Below the pieces are notes generated by a model. The model was not told where the DNA came from. It saw only the letters and a program-made list of their open reading frames with translations, and did not search any database. Positions 50,054-55,658 of a stretch of DNA of 55,658 nucleotides are shown piece after piece (the first letter of the stretch is position 1; every line of letters begins with the position of its first letter). The stretch is from positions 1 to 55,658 of the forward strand of contig JAJFGF010000038.1 in NCBI GenBank assembly GCA_021776245.1, in the 5' to 3' direction. The DNA is from Hyphococcus sp. (GTDB lineage Bacteria; Pseudomonadota; Alphaproteobacteria; Caulobacterales; Parvularculaceae). Position numbers and translations under genes: made by a program.

Positions 50054-51637
50054 TTGAGAGGCGAGGGATGGTCGGTCTGGTGGGATGAAAATCTGGAAGG
50101 CGGTTCGCGATTTGCCGATGAAATTGAAAAAGAACTTGCCGCGGCGAGGGCAGTTATTGTCCTTTGGTCGCGTGCTGCGATAATTTCACCATGGGTTTGC
50201 GATGAAGCCGCCGTCGGCCGCAACAAGGGATGTCTTTTTCCGATCTCAATCGAAAACGTTCACCCGCCGCTTGGCTTTCGGCAATATCACTCGATATCAT
50301 TTAATGCATGGCGGGGAGATGCGCGGTCCGTGGAATTTACAGCGCTGCGCCGCGCGGTCGCAAGTGCGTTAAAAGGCGAACGGAAAACCAGCGACGCTAA
50401 AACTGATCGAAAATCGTTTGCCAGCGACAAACCTGTGATCGCGGTATTTCCTTTGACGAATATGTCGCGCGACGACGAGCAGGCTTTTCTTGCGGACGGT
50501 CTCGCCGAAGACATCATTTCCTGTCTCGCGACAAATCGGCATATTCTGGTGGCCTCCCGCGCGGCCACTTTTGCCTACAAAGGCATGCAGTATGACATTG
50601 CGCAGGCGGCTAATGCGCTAAATGCGCGATATGCGGTCAGCGGAAGTGTTCGCAAGGTTGGAGCCCGCATTCGCGTATCCATCGAATTCATCGACGCGGA
50701 CACAAGCGCGCAAATCTGGGCCCATAAATATGATGCGCCATTGCAGCAACTTCTTGAAATGCCGGACGCGATCGTTGAAAAAATCTCCGGCAGCCTGGGG
50801 GCGCATATGTCCTGGGCTGAAGCGGACCGCGTCAATCGCGCGATAACCACCGATATGAACGCCTGGGAGTATTTTCAGCGCGCTCTTGGCGTCATTGAAC
50901 GAGGGCCGTCGGTCGCCGCGCAGCTCAGTGATGTTTTTGCGCTGCTGGAAAAGGCGATCAAGAACGATCCGGATTACGCCTATGCACATGCATTTCTGAG
51001 CTGGCTCAACTACATCGTCATTATCTACGGTCTTTATGAAGAAGGTGAGCTATCGAGCCGTCTTAGAGCGGCGCAGCATCATCTTGAAAAAGCGCGTGAA
51101 CGCGCGTGCAATGATCCGTTTTGCCTTACCTGGATTGCTGCGTCGGAATGTTATTCCGGGAGATATGAACGCGCCGGCGAAATCATTGGCGATGTCCTGA
51201 CGCGAAATCCTTGCAACACCTATGCGTTCTACATTCAGTCGATGGTGTTTGCGCAACAGGGAAATTTCGACGACGCGCATGAAGCGATCGAAAGGGCGCG
51301 TGAGCTGGCGCCGGAAGGCGGCTTTGGACTGCAATATTGCTGGTTCAAGGGCTACATTTATTACGTCAGCGGCGAATACAAACAAGCCGATAAATACATT
51401 TCTGCGCATATTGAATCTCATCCGGATTACGGGTTTTCCAATGTGCTTCTGGCGATCGCCCGCGCGTCCTATGATGGCGGCGGGAACGTTTCCACGCCCC
51501 TGCGTGAGGCGTTACGCCATAGTCCCACGCTGACGCCGGAAAAATTTCGGTTGGCGTTAGACGCGCAGCCGGATAAAAATAAAGCGGCCCGAGAACACGA
51601 TTTATTAAAACAACTGTGGCCGGCAGTGCACGGCTAG
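50054..51637 (+). CDS. Second TIR-TolB-TPR protein with a damaged 5' end
   Basis: From the TTG at 50054 a 527-residue protein can be read: TIR domain (to about 105, WWDENLEGGSRFADEIEKEL and SPWVCDEAAVGRNKGCLF, with Glu51 at the catalytic position), TolB-like domain (about 130-250, IAVFPLTNMSRDDEQAFLAD, ISGSVRKVGARIRVSIEFID-type GSVRKVGARIRVSIEF) and TPR repeats. However, 24 further codons directly upstream, in frame, encode the missing first TIR strand and helix (ADIFISYARADRENAEKLAV), but no ATG, GTG or TTG lies between there and an in-frame stop at 49970. A GTG at 49969 would fit with a one-base indel. The TTG product would lack the first strand of the fold. No transmembrane helix is obvious. 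Confidence 0.75.
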   Translation: MRGEGWSVWWDENLEGGSRFADEIEKELAAARAVIVLWSRAAIISPWVCDEAAVGRNKGCLFPISIENVHPPLGFRQYHSISFNAWRGDARSVEFTALRRAVASALKGERKTSDAKTDRKSFASDKPVIAVFPLTNMSRDDEQAFLADGLAEDIISCLATNRHILVASRAATFAYKGMQYDIAQAANALNARYAVSGSVRKVGARIRVSIEFIDADTSAQIWAHKYDAPLQQLLEMPDAIVEKISGSLGAHMSWAEADRVNRAITTDMNAWEYFQRALGVIERGPSVAAQLSDVFALLEKAIKNDPDYAYAHAFLSWLNYIVIIYGLYEEGELSSRLRAAQHHLEKARERACNDPFCLTWIAASECYSGRYERAGEIIGDVLTRNPCNTYAFYIQSMVFAQQGNFDDAHEAIERARELAPEGGFGLQYCWFKGYIYYVSGEYKQADKYISAHIESHPDYGFSNVLLAIARASYDGGGNVSTPLREALRHSPTLTPEKFRLALDAQPDKNKAAREHDLLKQLWPAVHG

Positions 51638-51645
51638 CCGTCGCC

Positions 51646-51695
51646 TAGATCATCGGGCGAATAAAATGAATCGCCCGATGATCTGTTTTCTTTGT
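51646..51695 (+). terminator. Stem-loop with 14-bp perfect stem, likely terminator of the TIR gene
   Basis: agatcatcgggcga (51647-51660) pairs fully with tcgcccgatgatct (51671-51684) around a 10-base loop, and gttttcttt follows. It lies 10 bases after the TIR stop and is a good rho-independent terminator on the plus strand. The same arm sequence is found at 32513, so the structure also belongs to a dispersed palindrome family. Confidence 0.75.
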
Positions 51696-51736
51696 CGCGC
51701 GCCGGCCCGCGCGCGAAGGCGCGCTCACTATAATCT

Positions 51737-51787
51737 CGACCGCCTTCGCGGTCGGGGGGCGAAAAACCGGTTTCCACTTTTTCGCCC
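51737..51787. repeat. Hairpin pair of alphaproteobacterial palindrome type
   Basis: A 7-bp stem (cgaccgc-cttc-gcggtcg, 51737-51754) is followed by a 10-bp stem with arms gggcgaaaaa and tttttcgccc around an 11-base loop (51757-51787). It sits just past the DUF2165 stop on the minus strand and its T run would serve as that gene's terminator. The gggcgaaaaa-accggttt type sequence is common between genes in alphaproteobacteria. Confidence 0.6.
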
Positions 51788-51793
51788 GGCGCT

Positions 51794-52279
51794 TTAGTCG
51801 TCCCGAGCGGCGACAAAAAGCGCGATCAGTGAAATCATCCCGCCATAGCGAAAGGCCGATGCGAGCACAGGTCCGCGCATCACGTCAGAGCGCCAAAGCT
51901 CAAACCAGCTTTCGGCGATCACAATAAATCCGGTAAAGAGCATGAAAACCGCAACCGCGCATCCCGCAAGCGCAAGTTCTTTTGCTTTTGCGAAACTTGC
52001 GGCGTCGCCTTTGCGCGCCGCCCACATGCGCGACGCGCCAGTCATACATAAAAGGCCGGCGGCAGTTTTTGACAGCATAATAAAGAGTGCGCCAAGCCAA
52101 ATCACTGCGGGATTCGACGTCGCCTTCCAGCTTTCGGCCCCGCCGTCAAAGGTCGCCATGGAGGTTGCGGCGCCGACCGCGCCCATAGTGCTGCCCCAGT
52201 CTGAGACATTGCCAAACGCGCCAACCAGACCCCACAAGGCTACGCTTGAAACCAGAAATATTTTTGTGATCCGCAGCAT
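51794..52279 (-). CDS. DUF2165 family membrane protein
   Basis: About 161 residues (from MLRITKIFLVSSVALWGLVG; two extra codons are possible). Four transmembrane helices, and the family marks ALWGLVGAFGNVSDWGS after helix one, LCMTGASRMWAARKGDAASF and AKELALAGCAVAVFMLFTGF in the centre and FRYGGMISLIALFVA at the end. DUF2165 proteins are small inner-membrane proteins of unknown function. Convergent with the TIR gene. Confidence 0.85.
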   Translation of the reverse strand: MLRITKIFLVSSVALWGLVGAFGNVSDWGSTMGAVGAATSMATFDGGAESWKATSNPAVIWLGALFIMLSKTAAGLLCMTGASRMWAARKGDAASFAKAKELALAGCAVAVFMLFTGFIVIAESWFELWRSDVMRGPVLASAFRYGGMISLIALFVAARDD

Positions 52280-52285
52280 GATCAA

Positions 52286-52619
52286 TCTCTCCTTAATAGT
52301 GTTTCCCGCAAGTGTTGGTCGTCAGTAGACAGATATTTGGCGCCGGGGGCAAGGCGGGGAGGGGCCGTTCGGGCTTTGCTATGCCGGCTTTTGATGCGAA
52401 ATGGCGAACCGTTTTTAAGTTTCATCGCCGTCGATCCGCGCATGGATGAATTGCGCCGGCACCGCGACTTTGCGCGCTTTGTCGCCCCCAGCCGCATGCC
52501 GGTCGAAGCGGCGGGGGTGGGGAACGCCGAATGTTTGCCGTCTTATGCGGCGAATGGCGCATACGGGCGTCGGAACGTCGCCCAAGCCGCGTATTCAAAC
52601 CCGTCAACGGGCCCAATAA
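52286..52619. other. Intergenic stretch with a TPR-protein tail relic
   Basis: It holds the promoter side of the DUF2165 gene, then the TPR relic (52399-52483, below), then about 130 bases without recognised sequence before the stop of the lipoprotein gene at 52620. No complete gene was found. Confidence 0.5.
52399..52483 (+). pseudogene. Relic tail of a TolB/TIR-TPR-type protein, copy 1
   Basis: The plus strand reads NGEPFLSFIAVDPRMDELRR and then DFARF before losing the family. This is how TolB-TPR proteins end (a [L/F]xxI/MDPxxDPLR-type closing motif, also seen as MDPAIDPLRGRADLKQLL in the intact gene at 40261). Eighty-five bases match 55266-55350 with about 7 differences. It is an isolated fragment with nothing in frame upstream. 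Confidence 0.7.
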
Positions 52620-53171
52620 TCATTCCTTGATCGTTTCTTCAGCCTCAAGAATAATTTCTGGATCTCCCTCCGGGGACTGAGATATGGCGCCATTTGTCTT
52701 GCCGGGCGCGGCGGCTGACACATCGCCGACGGCTATGCGAACAGCATATGCGCGTGAAGATTTGAACCCCCCGTCTGGCTCTACTGTCGCAAGCACATTT
52801 AAATAATAAATACCGTCACTGTCGGCAGAAAAAACGACACTCCAATTGTGTTTTGAAATCGAATACATTTCGTAGCGAACCGGCGCGGCGCCGCTTAAAA
52901 CATTCAATCCGGCATCACCTGTTGCCTGAAGCCACAAGCCGCCGCCCTCATAGTTTTCAACTATTGTAAAATCAATCGTCCCGGTTTCTCCTGCAGAGAC
53001 AGGCGCGCGCAGTTTGTGGGAAAACTGCACAGAGGCGCCCGGCTTTCCTGTTACTGCTTTGGGTTCACTTTCAGTGACTGCGCTGCTTGAAGCGCTTGGC
53101 TGAGCGCAACCGGCGGTAAAAATCGCGACCGCTGCAGCGGCTATCAGGCTGATCTTTTGGAAAGATGGCAT
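52620..53171 (-). CDS. Hypothetical lipoprotein downstream of a metallopeptidase-like gene
   Basis: The start at MPSFQKISLIAAAAVAIFTA gives a lipoprotein signal with lipobox FTAGC (lipid on Cys22). The 183-residue mature part looks all-beta: PGASVQFSHKLRAPVSAGET, IDFTIVENYEGGGLWLQATG and KHNWSVVFSADSDGIYYLNV alternate strands and turns, resembling an immunoglobulin-like or bacterial cohesin-like sandwich. I do not recognise a named family. It starts 19 bases after the HEXXH gene stop on the same strand, so the two are one operon. Confidence 0.78.
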   Translation of the reverse strand: MPSFQKISLIAAAAVAIFTAGCAQPSASSSAVTESEPKAVTGKPGASVQFSHKLRAPVSAGETGTIDFTIVENYEGGGLWLQATGDAGLNVLSGAAPVRYEMYSISKHNWSVVFSADSDGIYYLNVLATVEPDGGFKSSRAYAVRIAVGDVSAAAPGKTNGAISQSPEGDPEIILEAEETIKE

Positions 53172-53190
53172 TTGCGATTTCCTTTTGGAT

Positions 53191-54888
53191 CTATAGGACT
53201 GTGAATGCATAACAGCTGTCCCCCGTATTGCCGGCCGAATTATTGAGGAAGTCAAACGCGCGTATGGCGTATTCTCCGGGCGCCAGCGTCACAACCAGCT
53301 GTTCCATATCAATGTCTATGGATTCAGCAATGGCTTCAAATTGACCCAAACACGAAATGTGAAAATCCGGATCGCGACCGGTGAGGCCGGATGATTGCGT
53401 CATCGTTAATGTATAATTTTGCGATGTGGAAATCGACAAACGGAGAAAAGCGCTGTTACCCAGAAAATTAAAGATACCCAAATCATCAACGGAACAAACG
53501 GTGACGGCGGGGCCGCCGACTGTAACCGTTTGATATAGCGGCAGTGCGGTCGCAATGCCGCCATTATTTGTCTCGCCGGCGCCTTCTGAACCGGTTCCGT
53601 TGATAGATTGCGCATTGATAAGAGCTGTCAGGTTCGTATTGGAGATGGTTGAATTGTTGCGAAGCGAATTCAAAAACGTGAAGATGGTCGTGAAGGCCGG
53701 GTCATCAGTGAAGTCGCTGTTGGTGAGCGCTATATAAATTGGGCTCAATCCTGCAGAAATAATATCGGCGCCGTCATCGGCTGAATCAAAAATATCATAA
53801 ATGATAGAATGAACAGAAAATTCGTTAAACCAGCCGCTATTCGCGTTGCTATTATTTTCCATGTTGAAATTAAAGCCGCTGTTTTGGGAGGGGCCGAGAC
53901 TGTCCCGATAAATTGGATCTCCCAAGGCGATTGCTGAAAGCGCATTTCCAAAGCCTTCGCTAAACGCCACGGTAGGATTAAGAATATCACCCTGGCCATG
54001 GGGGCCGCCAATCGAGTCGCTGCGGGCGAGTTGATCTTCAAAATAATGACCAAATTCATGAACGATGACATGCTGATCATACTCATCTGTATCGTTATTT
54101 GCGGCCCCTAACAAAACAATCGACGGTATGTTGCTAATTACACTGTAAAATGACGTGCCGATATCGCCATCAGCGATATCGCCGTCTGCGGTCGTGTTGT
54201 TGACGCTCCAAAGAATCTGCAAATGCGGCATATCGACGTTATTATCGACTGCGACAAAGGCGCCAACTGCGGTGAAAAGGCTGTTCAAAATTGCAAATGG
54301 CGCTGCCGCGCGCGTGCCGGTGTAACTGGCGCCGCCCCAGCCCGATTGTGCATTTAGGTTGCGTGTCGAATTTGCTGTTCCAGAGCTCGTAAGGCTGCCT
54401 GACAAGACATAAATCGCGTCGCCATTGGTGTTGTCACGCACATCAATACTGCGGCTGCCGCCTGTTGTCTGGCTAAATTGCGACAAGGCCTGGATACGAA
54501 CATTTGTGTTGCCCGGCACGGTAACCGAATAAGTGCCCGCGCTGTTCGTTACATCGCTATCCAATATTGTGCCGGTAGTGTTCACGGCCCGGACCGTGAC
54601 GCCGCGTGCTGGCGCTTGCGTGATGTTGTTGTAGTTAAGGCCGTTCGTCCCCGGATTACTTGGCACAAGATCGAAAGTAATAGAACCGCTAATGGTGACA
54701 GGCCCTGCGGGCGGCGGAGGCGGCGGCGGGGGGGGAGGCGCCGGAACAGTTGGCGCAACACGGGCCGGTTGCTGATTGCCAGCGTCACAAGCCGCCAGAG
54801 TCAACCCGGCAAAAATGACGAGCAATCCTAAAATGAAGTTCCTTAAAACACGCCTTTTAATGACCGATGAAGGAAAATATTTCGTCAT
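53191..54888 (-). CDS. Lipoprotein with HEXXH zinc-metallopeptidase-like motif
   Basis: I use the ATG giving MTKYFPSSVIKRRVLRNFIL, with lipobox LTLAAC (lipid on about Cys33); 22 extra upstream codons are open. The 565-residue protein continues with a ten-proline run (about 46-57), a carboxypeptidase-regulatory-like beta domain (about 65-150, with ITGSITF-type repeats), then a catalytic-like domain. His277-Glu278-x2-His281 in VIVHEFGHYFEDQLARS, followed by FSEGFGNALSAI, fits a gluzincin zinc site with Glu as third ligand. Many Asn/Ser/Thr stretches look surface exposed. The C-terminal 110 residues are a beta-rich domain like bacterial pre-peptidase domains (ATLAPGEYAIRAF-type end). Substrate unknown; could be non-catalytic. 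Confidence 0.82.
   Translation of the reverse strand: MTKYFPSSVIKRRVLRNFILGLLVIFAGLTLAACDAGNQQPARVAPTVPAPPPPPPPPPPAGPVTISGSITFDLVPSNPGTNGLNYNNITQAPARGVTVRAVNTTGTILDSDVTNSAGTYSVTVPGNTNVRIQALSQFSQTTGGSRSIDVRDNTNGDAIYVLSGSLTSSGTANSTRNLNAQSGWGGASYTGTRAAAPFAILNSLFTAVGAFVAVDNNVDMPHLQILWSVNNTTADGDIADGDIGTSFYSVISNIPSIVLLGAANNDTDEYDQHVIVHEFGHYFEDQLARSDSIGGPHGQGDILNPTVAFSEGFGNALSAIALGDPIYRDSLGPSQNSGFNFNMENNSNANSGWFNEFSVHSIIYDIFDSADDGADIISAGLSPIYIALTNSDFTDDPAFTTIFTFLNSLRNNSTISNTNLTALINAQSINGTGSEGAGETNNGGIATALPLYQTVTVGGPAVTVCSVDDLGIFNFLGNSAFLRLSISTSQNYTLTMTQSSGLTGRDPDFHISCLGQFEAIAESIDIDMEQLVVTLAPGEYAIRAFDFLNNSAGNTGDSCYAFTVL
54713..54752 (-). repeat. Proline codon run in the metallopeptidase gene
   Basis: A near-uninterrupted cc/gg-rich tract encoding about ten prolines, after the lipobox. 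G-rich on the plus strand, it may form slipped structures and vary in length between strains. Confidence 0.8.
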
Positions 54889-55159
54889 TGTTGGACCACG
54901 CCGTCGTCTATGCACCCTTTCAATATTACTAGGGGAGCGACCTGTTCTGCACAACAGGAATTACAATAATGGCGCGGCATAGGCTGTTACCGTGCTCAAT
55001 CGGGTTTCAAATTCTGTTCCGGCGTTTGGCGGTCCAACGCAATGCGCGCAAATAGGAATTATTAGAGAATCAGCACCCGTTAGGATTGTAAAATGGTTTG
55101 GCCGGGGCGGTAATTCCTCCTGCACGCAGTCCAGCGCTGTATTTGCCCGTCGGCAGCCC

Positions 55160-55181
55160 GGCGATCGCTCAAACGATCGCC
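55160..55181. repeat. 8-bp-arm inverted repeat
   Basis: ggcgatcg-ctcaaa-cgatcgcc, perfect arms, directly before the TPR-tail relic. No T run. An operator or remnant structure. Confidence 0.4.
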
Positions 55182-55189
55182 GCATCACG

Positions 55190-55386
55190 ATGAAACGCGC
55201 CAATGCCCTCTCCATGCTCGGGGCCTTGATGACGCTGCTGCATCCCTCGATCAGGCTTTCGAGCAAAATGGCGAACCGTTTTTGAGTTTCATCGCCGTTG
55301 ATCCGCGTATGGATGAATTGCGCCGGCGTCAGGACTTTGCGCGCTTTGCCGCGCTTGGCGGCACGCGTGTTGAAGCGGGGGAGTAG
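55190..55386 (+). pseudogene. Relic tail of a TolB/TIR-TPR-type protein, copy 2
   Basis: Read on the plus strand it gives RGLDDAAASLDQAFEQNGEP, then FLSFIAVDPRMDELRRRQDF, ARFAALGGTRVEAGE and a stop (TAG). The first part is the last helix pair of a TPR, the second the usual closing motif, and the stop is natural, so this copy preserves the true 3' end. No start or upstream TPR is present. It matches 52399-52483 with about 92% identity over 85 bases. The intact relatives in the window (40261 and 50054) are much more distant in sequence. Confidence 0.75.
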
Positions 55387-55522
55387 GGCGGACAAAAATC
55401 AATGAATGTTTGAATCTGACGTTGCCCCGTCAGATACCCTCGAAATAGGGTAAGGTCCGTTCCGATATGAGCTGCTCCGCACCACTCCAAACACCCTGAA
55501 TCCCTCATTATCAGCTGAGCTA

Positions 55523-55658
55523 GAGCATTTCGCATTCAATTGAATCCGTATCCAGCGGCGGCGAAGTAGTTTTTGCATTCTTGTTGGGAGTACAGGCTGC
55601 AGATGTCGCCGATGGCTTGCCAGAGTTTGTCGATTGAGCGGACGCCGACCTTCTTGAG
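55523..55658 (-). mobile_element. IS630-family element, 3' end (runs off the right edge)
   Basis: The end sequence gagcatttcgcattcaattg follows a TA dinucleotide at 55521-55522, as expected of IS630-type insertions, which target TA. The transposase 3' end lies within. The other terminus lies beyond the window, so the target duplication and intactness cannot be checked. Confidence 0.7.
55536..55658 (-). CDS. IS630-family transposase, C-terminal 40 residues (partial)
   Basis: The minus strand from the edge reads LKKVGVRSIDKLWQAIGDIC, then SLYSQQECKNYFAAAGYGFN and a stop. The pattern of SIDxLWQAIGxIC and xECxNYFxAAGY is the standard C-terminus of IS630 (Tc1/mariner-like DDE) transposases. The catalytic DDE region would be outside the window. 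It shares its 3' end with the element's terminal repeat. Confidence 0.85.
   Translation of the reverse strand, partial: LKKVGVRSIDKLWQAIGDICSLYSQQECKNYFAAAGYGFN

Larger units (their letters stand above)
54889..55535. other. Gene-poor stretch before the IS630 end
   Basis: About 650 bases with no complete gene. They contain the upstream region of the metallopeptidase gene, a perfect inverted repeat ggcgatcg-ctcaaa-cgatcgcc (55160-55181), the TPR relic at 55190-55386 and about 130 bases to the IS boundary. A minus-strand frame (55395-54961) runs antisense through the relic and was not accepted as a gene. Confidence 0.5.

Noticed and set aside
54961-55395. 144-codon minus-strand frame
   Set aside because: It runs antisense to the TPR-tail relic through most of its length. 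The last 40 residues look protein-like (ADSLIIPICAHCVGPPNAGT), but no family was recognised.

Overview
The window looks like chromosomal DNA of an alphaproteobacterium. That is inference, from protein families seen here (a CC0125/CC1285-type lipoprotein, DUF1330, DUF2165, TolB-TPR regulators), GC-rich codon use with many GCG/CGC/GCC codons, and intergenic palindromes of alphaproteobacterial type. A Parvularculales or Hyphomonadaceae relative would fit, but nothing here fixes the genus. No tRNA, rRNA, CRISPR array, phage module or integrase was seen. The only recognised insertion sequence is the 3' end of an IS630-type transposase at the right edge.

Layout. 1-3.9 kb: small stress/detoxification genes (DUF1330, MAPEG, YghU-type GST, HxlR regulator, dienelactone hydrolase). 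4-6.6 kb: a three-gene minus-strand operon of unknown function with two lipoproteins. 7.3-11.6 kb: an RND efflux adaptor and pump, flanked on both sides by same-strand relics of one gene family. 12-14.3 kb: small membrane proteins, a divergent CDGSH-like protein and a VOC protein. 14.4-20 kb: a TpsB outer-membrane transporter diverging from a FecR-domain protein and a CHASE2 histidine kinase, with no TpsA in sight. 20-24.6 kb: an animal-type haem peroxidase, an ECF sigma factor with a SnoaL tail, an ABM-like protein and a lipoprotein. 24.8-28.9 kb: TPR protein coupled to threonine synthase, then a small-membrane-protein/acyltransferase operon.

29-38.7 kb is rich in regulators and S41 peptidases: an AraC regulator with a membrane sensor domain next to one S41 enzyme, a ToxR-like membrane regulator, an acyltransferase-3, and two tandem S41 peptidases sharing a conserved 63-bp upstream element beside a second AraC gene. 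38.9-46.5 kb: a redoxin-like/2OG-Fe(II) oxygenase fusion, a TIR-TolB-TPR protein, a tiny lipoprotein, two exported trypsin-like proteins (the second with its catalytic Asp changed to Asn) and a TPR protein. 46.5-52.3 kb: LuxR, SnoaL and glycine-zipper proteins, a TetR/NmrA divergent pair with clear operators, a second TIR-TolB-TPR gene whose 5' end is damaged, and DUF2165. 52.6-54.9 kb: a two-lipoprotein operon including a HEXXH metallopeptidase-like protein.

The most unusual feature is how often 3' ends of genes are duplicated around intact modules. Same-family relics flank the RND operon. A 96-97% identical copy of the acyltransferase 3' end lies beyond the AraC-S41 module. Two about 92% identical TPR-protein tails flank the metallopeptidase operon. 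Several genes are decayed in visible ways: an 11-bp tandem duplication that shifts a frame, in-frame stops, a truncated VOC gene and a TIR gene lacking a start codon.
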